Below, in pieces: positions 48,189-56,599 of a DNA stretch of 56,599 nt (its first letter is position 1; each line of letters opens with the position of its first letter). The DNA comes from Candidatus Obscuribacterales bacterium (GTDB lineage Bacteria > Cyanobacteriota > Vampirovibrionia > Obscuribacterales > Obscuribacteraceae). The notes below the pieces were generated by a model that searched no databases, had not been told where the DNA came from, and saw only the letters and a list, made by a program, of their open reading frames with translations. A program made the translations under genes and the position numbers. The DNA lies in contig JAIEQI010000129.1 of assembly GCA_019747875.1 (NCBI GenBank), forward strand, positions 1-56,599. Reading direction: 5' to 3'.

Positions 48189-50564
48189 TTCGAGTTTGAA
48201 GTTGGCTTCTTTGACGTCTCTGCTGTTAGGCCCGACGAATACTTTGAAGTCGCCTGGTTCGGCTTCTAATTTTAAATCGGCATTGTAAAAACGTAAGTCA
48301 TCACTTGTAAGTTTGAACTCGACCGTTTTCGATTCACCCGGTTTAAGTGAGATCTGCTGAAAGCCCTTCAGCTCTTTAACTGGGCGGGTCATGCTTCCGA
48401 CCAAATCGCGAACGTAGAGTTGGACCGTTTCCACACCGGCTCTGTTTCCGGTATTACTTACGGTGCAGCTTACTGTCATTGTCTCGTTCGGCTTAAGTGT
48501 CGATTGGTTGACTGCGACATTCCCGTATGTAAACGAGGTATAGCTTAGTCCATAACCGAATGGGTAGAGAGGGTCGTTCGCTACATCAAGATACTTGCTG
48601 CGATATTTGTCCTCTTCCGAAAATGGACGCCCGGTGTTCTTTGCATTGTAATAAATCGGCACTTGTCCAAGATTGCGCGGGAAGCTTATTGTGAGTCGTC
48701 CTTGGGGATTGGCTTCACCAAATAATATGTCTCTGATTGCGTCACCAGCCTTGGTGCCGCAATACCATGTTTCCAAAATCGCATCGCAATTCTGATCTTC
48801 CCATGAGAGCGCTAACGGTCTTCCATTGAGCAGAACTAGTGCAATTGGCTTGCCTGTCTTCTTGAGCGCTTTCAAGAGCTCCACCTGATTATCGAAGAGG
48901 TTGATTGAGCTTCGGCTGGCAGCTTCACCGCTCATTGCCGAAGGCTCACCAAGAACAGCAACAACGACATCGGCTTGCTTTGCGACTTCTACCGCTTCAT
49001 CGATCATTTGTTGTGGTGTTTTTGGATCTAAAGTCAGATTAGCCCATTCCTTGTTCAATCGCTTGAACAAGACTGGATCGTCGATCAAGTTGCATCCTTT
49101 TGCATAAAGGAATTTGTTTGCACCGTACTTAGTTTCCAACGCTTGCCAGATGGCTGTTGCTTTCTTTGTGTCTCCGGCGGCGCTCCAGCTGCCAAGCAGG
49201 TTCTGTTGATCTTTGACGAGAGGACCGATGAATGCGATTCTCTTGCTTGGATTCAACGGCAACGTTTGGTTCGCATTTTTCAGAAGTACAATGCTCTTCT
49301 CCGCCGCTTCCTTGCTTAATGCAAGTTTGTCGGGGCTCATGATTTCGCCTTTTGTTTTCTCTTCGTCGAGGAAACGATATGGATCCTCAAACAGACCAAG
49401 CGTGTATTTAGCTTCGAGCACTCGGCGGCATGCTGCTTCAATTTGCGATTCGGATACTTTGCCTGACTTTACCAATTCCATAGCGTGATTGATAAACAAC
49501 TCGCCGACCATATCCATGTCTATTCCGGCGTTCAAAGCAAGTTCTGCGACCTTAGCCTCGTTGCCCATTCCATGAGCCATCATTTCGTTTATAGCTGTAT
49601 AGTCTGTGCAAATGAATCCCTTGAAGCCCCATTGTTTGCGAAGAACATCCGTCATCAACCACTTGTTTCCGCTTGCCGGAACTCCGTCAATTTCGTTGAA
49701 TGAGCTCATGACGCTGGCGACGCCGGCCTCAACAGCCGCTTTATAGGGAGGAAAGTACTCGTTGTACATTCTCATCTTGCTCATATCAACGGTGTTGTAG
49801 TCGCGCCCAGCTTCGGCAGCTCCGTATAGAGCGTAGTGTTTGACGCAAGCCATTACATGCTTTTTGTCAGCGTAACCATTTCCCTGATAACCACGAACGT
49901 ATGCTTTTGCGATTTGCGATCCCAAATATGGATCCTCTCCCGCGCCTTCCATGACGCGACCCCAGCGTGGGTCTCTTGCGATATCCACCATTGGCGAGAA
50001 GGTCCAGTTCAACCCATCCGCACTGGCTTCTGCTGCCGCTGCTTGTGCCGTGCGTTCGATCAGCCCCATATCCCACGAACCAGCAAGCCCCAAGTTGATC
50101 GGGAAAATTGTCTTATGACCGTGGATAACGTCGTAACCAAAAATCAATGGAATATGCAATCTGGTTTTATCGACTGCCATCTGCTGAAGCTTGCGAACTG
50201 CGCTCGGTGTGTAGGTGTTGAACACGCCACCGACAAGACCTTTTGCTATTTTTTCTTCAACGCCCTGACTGACCATTGGACCTGTAACATCAAATCCAAT
50301 TGAGGGCAAATTCATTTGTCCGATTTTTTCTTCGAGCGTCATTTTGCCCATCAAATCGCTCACGAATTTATCTCGCGCTTGCGGATCAGTTGAAGGGCTA
50401 GCTGCAGCCAACTTCTGTCCGTTCGCACTTTCAGTAGAATTCTTTTCAAGCTGAGCTGCGTTCACCGGCAGACCTAAATGCAAAGCAAGGAGGACTAGCG
50501 GAGTAGCAGAGTGGCGCGACAGCCTGGCGAAACTCCGGAGCGTTTTAGTAAGCGAATTTCTCAT
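48183..50564 (-). CDS. bglX: Glycoside hydrolase family 3 beta-glucosidase, secreted
   Basis: A 793-residue, full-length BglX-type enzyme. An N-terminal signal sequence (ATPLVLLALHLGLPVNAA) sends it to the periplasm. The (beta/alpha)8 domain has DPRWGRVMEGAGEDPYLG (~198-215), KHYALYG (~242-248) and the catalytic nucleophile Asp321 in GFICTDYTA. The second alpha/beta sandwich (~395-640) and the C-terminal fibronectin-III-like domain (GYGLSYTSFTYGN to the end) are complete. It would release glucose from beta-linked oligosaccharides. It has no sugar transporter beside it. Confidence 0.93.
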   Translation of the reverse strand: MRNSLTKTLRSFARLSRHSATPLVLLALHLGLPVNAAQLEKNSTESANGQKLAAASPSTDPQARDKFVSDLMGKMTLEEKIGQMNLPSIGFDVTGPMVSQGVEEKIAKGLVGGVFNTYTPSAVRKLQQMAVDKTRLHIPLIFGYDVIHGHKTIFPINLGLAGSWDMGLIERTAQAAAAEASADGLNWTFSPMVDIARDPRWGRVMEGAGEDPYLGSQIAKAYVRGYQGNGYADKKHVMACVKHYALYGAAEAGRDYNTVDMSKMRMYNEYFPPYKAAVEAGVASVMSSFNEIDGVPASGNKWLMTDVLRKQWGFKGFICTDYTAINEMMAHGMGNEAKVAELALNAGIDMDMVGELFINHAMELVKSGKVSESQIEAACRRVLEAKYTLGLFEDPYRFLDEEKTKGEIMSPDKLALSKEAAEKSIVLLKNANQTLPLNPSKRIAFIGPLVKDQQNLLGSWSAAGDTKKATAIWQALETKYGANKFLYAKGCNLIDDPVLFKRLNKEWANLTLDPKTPQQMIDEAVEVAKQADVVVAVLGEPSAMSGEAASRSSINLFDNQVELLKALKKTGKPIALVLLNGRPLALSWEDQNCDAILETWYCGTKAGDAIRDILFGEANPQGRLTISFPRNLGQVPIYYNAKNTGRPFSEEDKYRSKYLDVANDPLYPFGYGLSYTSFTYGNVAVNQSTLKPNETMTVSCTVSNTGNRAGVETVQLYVRDLVGSMTRPVKELKGFQQISLKPGESKTVEFKLTSDDLRFYNADLKLEAEPGDFKVFVGPNSRDVKEANFKLEI

Positions 50565-50657
50565 TGACTTCGAATGTCCTTATTCTATTGAAAGTGACTG
50601 GACAGCTTGTCAGCCTGCCTATTACAAGCATCCAAGCTGCTCGGTAGAGCGATAAGA

Positions 50658-50710
50658 ATACGCTACTTTGCTTGATTTGTGATTTGAGCACAATCAGAAA
50701 AGTAGCGTAT
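50658..50710 (-). terminator. Long stem-loop between FKBP and GH3 genes
   Basis: ATACGCTACTTT (50658-50669) is the exact reverse complement of AAAGTAGCGTAT (50699-50710). Inside, GATTTGTG nearly pairs with CACAATC, so a stem of ~18 pairs can form. On the minus strand it follows the FKBP gene at a distance of ~105 bases and is followed by TCTTATCG. Likely a terminator or a mobile palindrome. The rest of the 50565-50814 gap shows no gene. Confidence 0.6.
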
Positions 50711-50814
50711 GAAACTTCTAGGTCTTTATAACAACTAGGCCCGTTGCTGGAACGCTAGCAATCGATAGGGGCTCCGCCATGCGTCACCCGCAAAAACGAA
50801 TTGAATCGATGGTG

Positions 50815-51273
50815 TTATTGGAATTTCAACAATTGAACGTCGAACACCAGCGTCGCATTTGGAGGAATGGCACCGGCAGCACCTCTGGCTCCATAACCTA
50901 ATGATGCCGGGATCACTAATCGACGTTTTCCGCCCACTCGCATGGTGGCAACCCCTTCATCCCAGCCTTTGATAACCTGACCCGCTCCCAATGTGAAACT
51001 GAAGGGTTCATTTCGATCAACTGAACTGTCGAATTTCTTTTTGTCCATGAGCCAGCCTGTGTAATGAACGAAAACAGTTGATCCAGCTGTTGGGGTCGGT
51101 CCTTTACCCGGCTCCATATCAAAATATTGGAGACCGGAGGGCGTTTTGACGACCTTTTGATTGGCGGCGATTGGCCAGGCTGGGGTGTCACAATTTGCTG
51201 ACGGTGGGAATCCAATTGCGAGTGAGGCAAAAATACCGAGCGAGGCAAATGCGCAGAGAATTGTTTTTTTCAT
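50815..51273 (-). CDS. Secreted FKBP-type peptidyl-prolyl isomerase
   Basis: A 152-residue protein. The signal peptide is KKTILCAFASLGIFASLAIG with cleavage probably near SANC (a Cys at the +1 position would even allow a lipoprotein). One FKBP domain follows: TPSGLQYFDMEPGKGPTPTAGSTVFVHYTGW, KKFDSSVDRNEPFSFTLG, VIKGWDEGV, RRLVIPASLGYG, IPPNATLVFDVQLL. All the usual active-site aromatic and Asp residues are visible. It catalyses proline isomerisation during folding of envelope proteins. Confidence 0.95.
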   Translation of the reverse strand: MKKTILCAFASLGIFASLAIGFPPSANCDTPAWPIAANQKVVKTPSGLQYFDMEPGKGPTPTAGSTVFVHYTGWLMDKKKFDSSVDRNEPFSFTLGAGQVIKGWDEGVATMRVGGKRRLVIPASLGYGARGAAGAIPPNATLVFDVQLLKFQ

Positions 51274-51454
51274 TTTGAATCTCTTTTAGAGGAAAGACTG
51301 GATTGCCGTTTTCTTGACAGCAACATATCGTCCAATTATATGATCCTTGCTGTGAGCACCGCTATGTTTGCGGGGGCCTGCATTTAACTTGTCGAGAGCT
51401 AAGAAAGGCTGGAAAGGTGTATGCTGTGGGGTCCGGAGGCTAGTTCTTGCAAGT

Positions 51455-52045
51455 ATGATACGTTTGCTCGTCGTCGATGATCATCCGCCCTCTCGTCAGA
51501 AGGCTGTGGCTGACTTGTCCGCTGGGGATCTAATTGAGATTGTTGGTGAGGCTGAAACCTCTGACGAAGCCTTCAAGCTGGCAAAGACATTGTTGCCGGA
51601 AATTGTTCTACTCGATTTGCACTTGCCTGGGCTTCTGAGCACACCGGACTTGTTGCGAAAACTGGTTGGGCTGCCGAATGTGAAAGTGGTCATATTCGCC
51701 AGCCAGAGCAAGGCTTCCGAGGTTCAGGATTACCTTGATGCCGGCGCCTCCGCCTATATTTTGAAGGATGACCCGCCGGCTCTCTTGAGAATGTCGCTTT
51801 TAATGGTCCACCGTGGCTCTCAGGGCATTGTTTCGCCAGATTTGCCTAAGAATCTTCTGAGATTGAGCAGTCAGGAACGAAACTTCTTAAAGGAAATCGG
51901 CAAAAGAGGCGGCATTCCGAAAGCTGCCGAGCGAATGGGTTTAACGGAATATGACCTCAATCAAATTCTTTTTCATATAGCCGATAAACTTGAGATCGAA
52001 GGCATAGAGAAACTGGGAAAGTGGGCTAAGAAGCACGGTTTTTGA
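51455..52045 (+). CDS. NarL-type response regulator
   Basis: The frame extends up to 51368, but the receiver domain starts at IRLLVVDDHPPSR, so the ATG at 51455 is chosen (196 residues). Acidic pair Asp8/Asp9, phosphoacceptor Asp54 (IVLLDLHLPG), Ser83 and Lys104 (YILKDD) are present. Residues ~135-196 form a LuxR-like helix-turn-helix (SSQERNFLKEIGKRGGIPKA). It is weaker than usual, with GLTEYDLNQILFHIADKL as the recognition part. The gene precedes the SGNH-MBOAT pair by ~145 bases, which could be its target, though this is only positional. Confidence 0.88.
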   Translation: MIRLLVVDDHPPSRQKAVADLSAGDLIEIVGEAETSDEAFKLAKTLLPEIVLLDLHLPGLLSTPDLLRKLVGLPNVKVVIFASQSKASEVQDYLDAGASAYILKDDPPALLRMSLLMVHRGSQGIVSPDLPKNLLRLSSQERNFLKEIGKRGGIPKAAERMGLTEYDLNQILFHIADKLEIEGIEKLGKWAKKHGF

Positions 52046-52191
52046 ACGTGTAGTTTCGTCCTAAAAATCTGTTCAGATTGTTCTCCTGACTAGTCTTGTT
52101 TTTTGTTCAGGTCGGACCTGGTTTGCAAGGGTATAATCGTCAGTCTTGTCAAGAAACCGTCGGTTTCGTGGCTGAGCGAATTGTGGGCGAT

Positions 52192-53433
52192 ATGAGTTTT
52201 ACGGAAATCAGCAGGAAACTCAAGAATATTTTTTCCTCGGGTCCGCTACCAGCAGCGGTGCTCGCATTTTTGCTTTGCAATCTGCTCTTCATTTATTTCA
52301 ATCCCTTTGGAAAAGTCGACCCTGATGCTCTGCCAGTCGCACGTAACTGGATCTGGTGGGCGACTCACGAGTATAGCGATGCACCGAATGCGCCAGATGT
52401 TGTGGTGCTTGGATCATCGGTCGTCATGCATCCCCTCTGGCATCATGAAGCTGATTTTCGGCAGCAGACCGTCGACCTGGTTGCCGATCACCGCAGTAAA
52501 TATCTCGAGCACGTGATTAGCAGTAAGGCACCGCTCCCACTAAAAAATATCACCGTATTCAACTTTGGATTGCCGGGCAGCATGGCCTCAGACGATTACA
52601 TGGTTTCAAAAGCATTGTTCACTGAGGAACACAAACCGGCGCTTGTCGTACTCGGTTTGTGTCCACGCGACATGTTCGATAATCGTTTTAACAACGCAGC
52701 GTCCTCCAAACACTTTCAATATCTTTCCCGCTACACTGAAACTCGGCATTTGTTGGATCTGTCCATGCCTGAGTGGTGGCAGCGTATTGGTTATCTCAGT
52801 AGTGAAGCGCTCTATTTCTCCAGCAAAGCTACGGCGGCGCAAGTTTTCACTGAGGAAGCTGTTAAAGCCGTCTTTTCACCTCTGACTTCGAAGCTTCCGC
52901 CGAGTCCATTGGATCGTAAATCGGAAGAGGATAAACGCTTTGCGATGTACCAGAATCTTGTCGAAAAAGGATTCTGGATCGCAAAACCGAATGCACCGTT
53001 CATGTTCATGAATGACACGGGCGACCTCAAGAAACGGTTCAAGAACGCGAACAACAAACTGTTTGAGAATCAGAGGAAATGGCTTGAAATGTGCTTGCAA
53101 GACTGCCGCGAAAAGGGTATCAAGGTCGTTCTGGTCAACATGCCAAACACCTTGATCGCGCGCTCCACCATGCCTTCCGGCGTGTATGAACGCCATGTCG
53201 CGTGCCTGCAGGGATTGGCTAATAAGTTTGATTGCACTTATGTTGATGTTGATAAGCCTGGTGTCTATGGTGAACGTGACTTCACCGACTGGTGCCATTT
53301 GAGCGCTGATGGTGGCAAAAAAGCCTTTGGACTCATCGGCGAAGCAATTGCGTCCAACATGCAACTTGTCACTTGTTTATCGGAGCGATCCGTCCAAGTA
53401 GCTGCAAAGCAAGCGAAAGGGAGGGGCATGTAG
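52192..53433 (+). CDS. Membrane-anchored SGNH/AlgX-like acyltransferase partner
   Basis: ATG 52192 begins MSFTEISRKLKNIF and directly precedes a membrane helix (LPAAVLAFLLCNLLFIYF), so it is preferred to the frame's first codon at 52096; 413 residues. The outside domain is SGNH-like: VVVLGSSVVMHPLW (nucleophile Ser at ~75), FNFGLPGSMASDDYMV, and the Asp/His pair in FTDWCHLSADG near the C-terminus. Such proteins (DUF1574/AlgX/AlgJ type) move acyl groups onto polysaccharides outside the membrane. The stop codon abuts the ATG of the MBOAT gene, giving a coupled pair. Confidence 0.85.
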   Translation: MSFTEISRKLKNIFSSGPLPAAVLAFLLCNLLFIYFNPFGKVDPDALPVARNWIWWATHEYSDAPNAPDVVVLGSSVVMHPLWHHEADFRQQTVDLVADHRSKYLEHVISSKAPLPLKNITVFNFGLPGSMASDDYMVSKALFTEEHKPALVVLGLCPRDMFDNRFNNAASSKHFQYLSRYTETRHLLDLSMPEWWQRIGYLSSEALYFSSKATAAQVFTEEAVKAVFSPLTSKLPPSPLDRKSEEDKRFAMYQNLVEKGFWIAKPNAPFMFMNDTGDLKKRFKNANNKLFENQRKWLEMCLQDCREKGIKVVLVNMPNTLIARSTMPSGVYERHVACLQGLANKFDCTYVDVDKPGVYGERDFTDWCHLSADGGKKAFGLIGEAIASNMQLVTCLSERSVQVAAKQAKGRGM

Positions 53434-54894
53434 ATGTTATTCAATAGCTTCAACTACATGGTTTTCTTGCCTATTGTCGTGCTCCTTTATTGGGTTCTGC
53501 CTCGCGCTTGGCGTACCGCGCTGCTGTTGCTTGCCAGTTATGTCTTCTACATGTTCTGGAAACCGATTTACGGAATTTTGATCCTCGCCCTTACGGTTGC
53601 GAATTACTTCATTGGAATGGCCATCGATAGGACGGAGAAGCACAAGAAGCTAGCGCTCACACTCGGGATTGTTTTCAATCTACTTGTCTTGGGCTTCTTC
53701 AAATACGCATATTTTGCGCGTGATTCGGCAAACTCCGTATTGAAGGTGTTGTCGGGGCCGCAGCTTCCGCAGTTTCCCTTTGACATAATTTTGCCGCTAG
53801 GAATTTCTTTCTTTGCATTCGAGTTTATCCATTACATTGTGGATATTTATCGAGGCTCAAAGCCAGTAAAGGGCTTCATGGAGTTCGCACTCTTTCCGAG
53901 CTTCTTCCCAACCCAGATCGCTGGACCCATTAAGCGCTTTCAGGATTTCGTTCCGCAATTGCAGCACGAAAACAAATTCAATATTGAATATCTCAATCAA
54001 GGTGTTGAACTCGTTCTTTTTGGACTCTTCAAGAAAGTCTGTCTCGCCGACAACATCGCGATCGTCGTAAACCGTTGCTATGCGCATCCTGAAATTTTGA
54101 CGGCAGCTGATATGTGGCTGGCGACATGGGCGTTTTTCTTTCAGGTCTATTTTGATTTCTCCGGTTATACGGATGTTGCACGCGGCTCAGCTTTAATGCT
54201 TGGTTTCAAGGTGCCGATTAACTTTGATATGCCGATGATTGCATCATCGATTGCTGATTTTTGGCGCCGCTGGCATATTTCACTTTCGAGCTGGCTTCGC
54301 GATTACCTGTTCATACCACTTGGTGGAAGCAAACTTGGCGAGCTGATGACTCATAGAAATGCTCTGATCACGATGACAATTGCCGGACTTTGGCATGGTG
54401 CCAGCATGAACTATCTGGCCTGGGGCTTTTATCTTGGATTGATGATTGTCGTGCATCGCGAATGGACAAAATTGTGGAAGCGATTGCCTGCTCTTGAAAA
54501 AATGGTTCAGACAAAGATTTTCAATATTCTGGCTGTCGCTGTTACTTTTAACGCATTCAGTTTTGGGCTTGTGTTTTTCCGTTCCACCAATATGGATATG
54601 GCATGGTCCGTAATGCGGAAAATGCTATTTATTGATCCCAGCCCGGCCGGCTACACAGCTTGGATGCCGAGTATTTTAACAACGACGGGATCGATTATGT
54701 TCCTGCTTCTGCCGCTTATCCTTTTGGCGTTCCTCATTTCCCAAATCGTAGTATCCAAATTCAAGGGGACACCGGGTATAATGCCAACCTTCAATATCCC
54801 AGGATTCAAACCTGTATACCTGGCGACGCTGGCAATCATCCTACTTTTGGTTGCTCCAGGCGTGACCGCAAGCTACATCTACTTTCAGTTCTAA
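53434..54894 (+). CDS. MBOAT O-acyltransferase (AlgI/DltB family)
   Basis: 486 residues, about ten membrane helices. Family marks are FFAFEFIHYIVDIYRG (His133), FFPTQIAGPIKRF, FQVYFDFSGYTDVARG, DFWRRWHISLSSWLRDYLF (His281) and the catalytic His321 in IAGLWHGASMNYLAWG. AlgI/PatA/DltB proteins pass acyl groups across the membrane to a partner such as the SGNH protein encoded just upstream. The likely product is an O-acetylated exopolysaccharide or wall polymer; no glycan synthesis genes are in this window. Confidence 0.95.
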   Translation: MLFNSFNYMVFLPIVVLLYWVLPRAWRTALLLLASYVFYMFWKPIYGILILALTVANYFIGMAIDRTEKHKKLALTLGIVFNLLVLGFFKYAYFARDSANSVLKVLSGPQLPQFPFDIILPLGISFFAFEFIHYIVDIYRGSKPVKGFMEFALFPSFFPTQIAGPIKRFQDFVPQLQHENKFNIEYLNQGVELVLFGLFKKVCLADNIAIVVNRCYAHPEILTAADMWLATWAFFFQVYFDFSGYTDVARGSALMLGFKVPINFDMPMIASSIADFWRRWHISLSSWLRDYLFIPLGGSKLGELMTHRNALITMTIAGLWHGASMNYLAWGFYLGLMIVVHREWTKLWKRLPALEKMVQTKIFNILAVAVTFNAFSFGLVFFRSTNMDMAWSVMRKMLFIDPSPAGYTAWMPSILTTTGSIMFLLLPLILLAFLISQIVVSKFKGTPGIMPTFNIPGFKPVYLATLAIILLLVAPGVTASYIYFQF

Positions 54895-54974
54895 GAATCT
54901 AATCCACCACCGGGGTGATGCTGTAAATGCTCTTCACGCCAAGCGCAATCGTACGAGTGAATTTGAGGCTAATC

Positions 54975-55694
54975 ATGAATCGCTTTGAGTGGCTTCTTTC
55001 GAGCATGTGCTTGAGCTTGTTGCTAACTTCAACAGCCTATGCTCAAACTGAACCTGGTAGATCGCGCGTCGCGCAGCGCTGGCAAGAGTCTCAGCAATTC
55101 CTATCTCGTGGCGATTATTCAATGGCTGCAAATCGCATGTCTGAAGCCTCAAGCTTGTTGCGAAGTGCACCAAATGCGATGCCTGGGCAGACTCCCGTTA
55201 GTCTCTTGCGCAAAGGGCTGGATGACTTCGCCGTATTGATGAAGGCACAGCAGAACAACAAGGCGCAATACAATAAAATTCTCATTGCACAAGAACCGAT
55301 CATAAATGCACTGTGCATGTATGAGCCGCAGAATCCACGTTGGTTTTTTCAGAGAGCAATGGTTTTTGTCACTCGTGCAGGCGGCTCTAGCGCAAGTGGT
55401 ACTGCTGGAGATCGTCATTATATTGTCCAAGCCATACGTGACTTGGACAAAACGCTTTCTTGCCCATCAAACGCAGAATATGTCGTTCCTGCACAAAAAT
55501 TGAAAGCCATGTGTCAGACCGAATTAGATCGGCGCAAAGCGCTGGGAACCGAAATACAGAGAAGAGGCGCACGGCAGTTCGCAAAGATCTACGGTATGCC
55601 TGGTGGCAGCTCGCAAAACGATTTTGGCCCTACTCTATGTACAATTTGTGGACAATCTCATCGGTCGGGTGAATGCACGTACCGGCGCGACTAA
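54975..55694 (+). CDS. Secreted protein with C-terminal CCHC-like cluster
   Basis: ATG 54975 follows TTGAGGCTAATC and begins a signal peptide (RFEWLLSSMCLSLLLTSTAYA|Q), so it is preferred to 54927. The mature ~215 residues are helical (RWQESQQFLSRGDYSMAANR, then a TPR-like pair around AVLMKAQQNNKAQYNKILIAQ). The last 16 residues contain C-x2-C-x3-H-x4-C (CTICGQSHRSGEC), like a zinc knuckle one residue short of the usual spacing. A metal site in a secreted protein is unusual but possible. It overlaps the largest frame of the next gene and abuts its real start. Confidence 0.75.
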   Translation: MNRFEWLLSSMCLSLLLTSTAYAQTEPGRSRVAQRWQESQQFLSRGDYSMAANRMSEASSLLRSAPNAMPGQTPVSLLRKGLDDFAVLMKAQQNNKAQYNKILIAQEPIINALCMYEPQNPRWFFQRAMVFVTRAGGSSASGTAGDRHYIVQAIRDLDKTLSCPSNAEYVVPAQKLKAMCQTELDRRKALGTEIQRRGARQFAKIYGMPGGSSQNDFGPTLCTICGQSHRSGECTYRRD

Positions 55695-55708
55695 GGATTT
55701 TTGAATCA

Positions 55709-56500
55709 ATGAAGGTATCTTATAAGGCCTCAATTGTTTTAATTACTTTGACTCTGTCACTGGCTGGAGTTTTTTTTTCGTCAAGTGCTTTGGGGGTTGA
55801 CGAAACTGCTCAAACCAAAAGCGACGGGCGACCTCAGAACGCTGATGCTTATTACAAAAGAGCGCTTACACAGACCGAACAAGGATTATATAAACAGGCT
55901 GTCGAAAACTGTAATCGCGCAATGTCATTATCTCGGGATAAGTCGCTTACTTTCAATATTCTGCAATGTCGAGCAGCTGCTTTTGCTGGTTTGGGGGATG
56001 ATCCTCAAGCTCTGGAAGACGCCTCCAAAGTGCTTCAAATTGATCCCCATAACGTGGTGATGCTAGGCATTCGCGCAACTCTTTACGCCGACCAAAAAAA
56101 GCTTAACGAGGCAATGGCCGATTACAACAAGATAATTTCATTGAAGCCTGCCTCTCCTGAAATTCTTAACGCGACATATTCCGGCCGAGCCGCCCTGCGC
56201 GAGGATTTGAAACAGTTCCAAGAACAAGTTGAAGATGCCAGCAAGGCGATTAGTTTTGATCCGAATGATTATGAGTCGTATTCCCTGAGGGGAAGGGGCA
56301 ATTTCGAATTGAAGAAGTTTGAACTCGCGATCATCGATTTCACCAGGGCGATTCAACCCAATCCCAAAGCTGCAAACTATTATTTAGAGCGAGCGGCAGC
56401 ATACACGAATGCAGGTAAGAAGGATTTAGCTATCGCAGATACCAAAACTGCTGCTAAGTTGGGCGCTAACGTCGGCACCGCCGCTGGTGCCGGAAAATAG
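55709..56500 (+). CDS. Secreted TPR protein
   Basis: ATG 55709 follows AAGGATTTTTGAATCA and begins a signal peptide (YKASIVLITLTLSLAGVFFSSSALG), so it is preferred to 55673; 263 residues. Six TPR units of 34 residues are visible, with canonical A/G/Y positions: AYYKRALTQTEQGLYKQAV, RAAAFAGLGDDPQALEDASK, RATLYADQKKLNEAMADYNK, RAALREDLKQFQEQVEDASK, RGRGNFELKKFELAIIDFTR and RAAAYTNAGKKDLAIADTK. It forms a binding superhelix in the periplasm or outside. Likely an operon with the 54975 gene. Confidence 0.92.
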   Translation: MKVSYKASIVLITLTLSLAGVFFSSSALGVDETAQTKSDGRPQNADAYYKRALTQTEQGLYKQAVENCNRAMSLSRDKSLTFNILQCRAAAFAGLGDDPQALEDASKVLQIDPHNVVMLGIRATLYADQKKLNEAMADYNKIISLKPASPEILNATYSGRAALREDLKQFQEQVEDASKAISFDPNDYESYSLRGRGNFELKKFELAIIDFTRAIQPNPKAANYYLERAAAYTNAGKKDLAIADTKTAAKLGANVGTAAGAGK

Positions 56501-56518
56501 AACTTGCGGATTGGAAGC

Positions 56519-56599
56519 TGTAGATCGAACAGACGAAGCCGGCAAGATGCCGGCGCTCCCGGGATCGAACAGACGAAGCCGGCAAGATGCCGGCGCTCC
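56519..56599. repeat. Tandem GCCGGC palindromes (edge-truncated)
   Basis: Two ~40-bp units, each GATCGAACAGACGAAGCCGG then caagatGCCGGCGCTCC, in direct tandem and cut by the window end. The same element lies inside the SWIM gene at 4033-4066. Confidence 0.93.

Noticed and set aside
52606..53364. Minus-strand frames inside the SGNH gene
   Set aside because: They are shadows of a gene with clear catalytic motifs and a coupled partner.

Overview
The window looks like chromosomal DNA of a large-genome, Gram-negative-type bacterium with moderate GC. The best guess is a non-photosynthetic cyanobacterial relative of the Obscuribacterales/Melainabacteria group. The basis is gene content only: serine/threonine kinases fused to TPR or HEAT-like tails, many secreted TPR proteins, a TonB-C-like protein, signal-less proteins with acidic N-termini, and dispersed GC-rich palindromes. 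No rRNA or taxonomic marker is present, so this is an inference. UGA ends several genes here, so it is a normal stop codon.

Layout. 1-2629: an 18-bp tandem array at the end of a TPR/beta-flower-like protein, then two secreted proteins. 2669-10734: a co-directional five-gene module of SWIM zinc finger, DUF5691-like helical protein, MoxR AAA+ ATPase, DUF5682-like protein with a TraB/Tiki-like N-terminus, and VWA protein. 10735-11260: mostly GC-rich dispersed repeats. 11261-16126 (minus): an S41 protease, an unusual tRNA gene (plus strand, 12831-12921) with an extra hairpin, and an operon of a PhlG-like hydrolase, a bicovalent-FAD oxidoreductase and a TPR membrane protein. 16233-21580: a seven-helix membrane protein, a SEL1 protein, a single-domain response regulator, an MFS transporter and an unknown protein. 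21882-31499: a 1121-residue unknown protein, a protealysin-like M4 peptidase, a Lon-N-domain protein, TPR/membrane proteins and a TonB-C-like protein. 31686-42374: two receptor-like kinases flank a TacAT-type toxin-antitoxin pair and an Att-like ABC/FtsX/lipocalin operon. 42731-47993: two paralogous signal-less proteins, an SDR protein, a small membrane protein, a TlpA-like thioredoxin whose first CxxC cysteine codon is an in-frame TGA, and a LysM protein. 48183-54894: a GH3 beta-glucosidase, a secreted FKBP, a NarL-type regulator, and an SGNH-MBOAT pair for polysaccharide O-acylation. 54975-56500: two secreted proteins. The window ends in a palindromic repeat.

The most interesting signals are the TGA at the redox cysteine of the TlpA-like protein (candidate selenoprotein), the non-canonical tRNA with a UAU-reading loop, the MoxR/VWA/SWIM/DUF5691/DUF5682 module, two tandem arrays that each begin at a stop codon, and a dispersed palindrome that has become part of a coding sequence.
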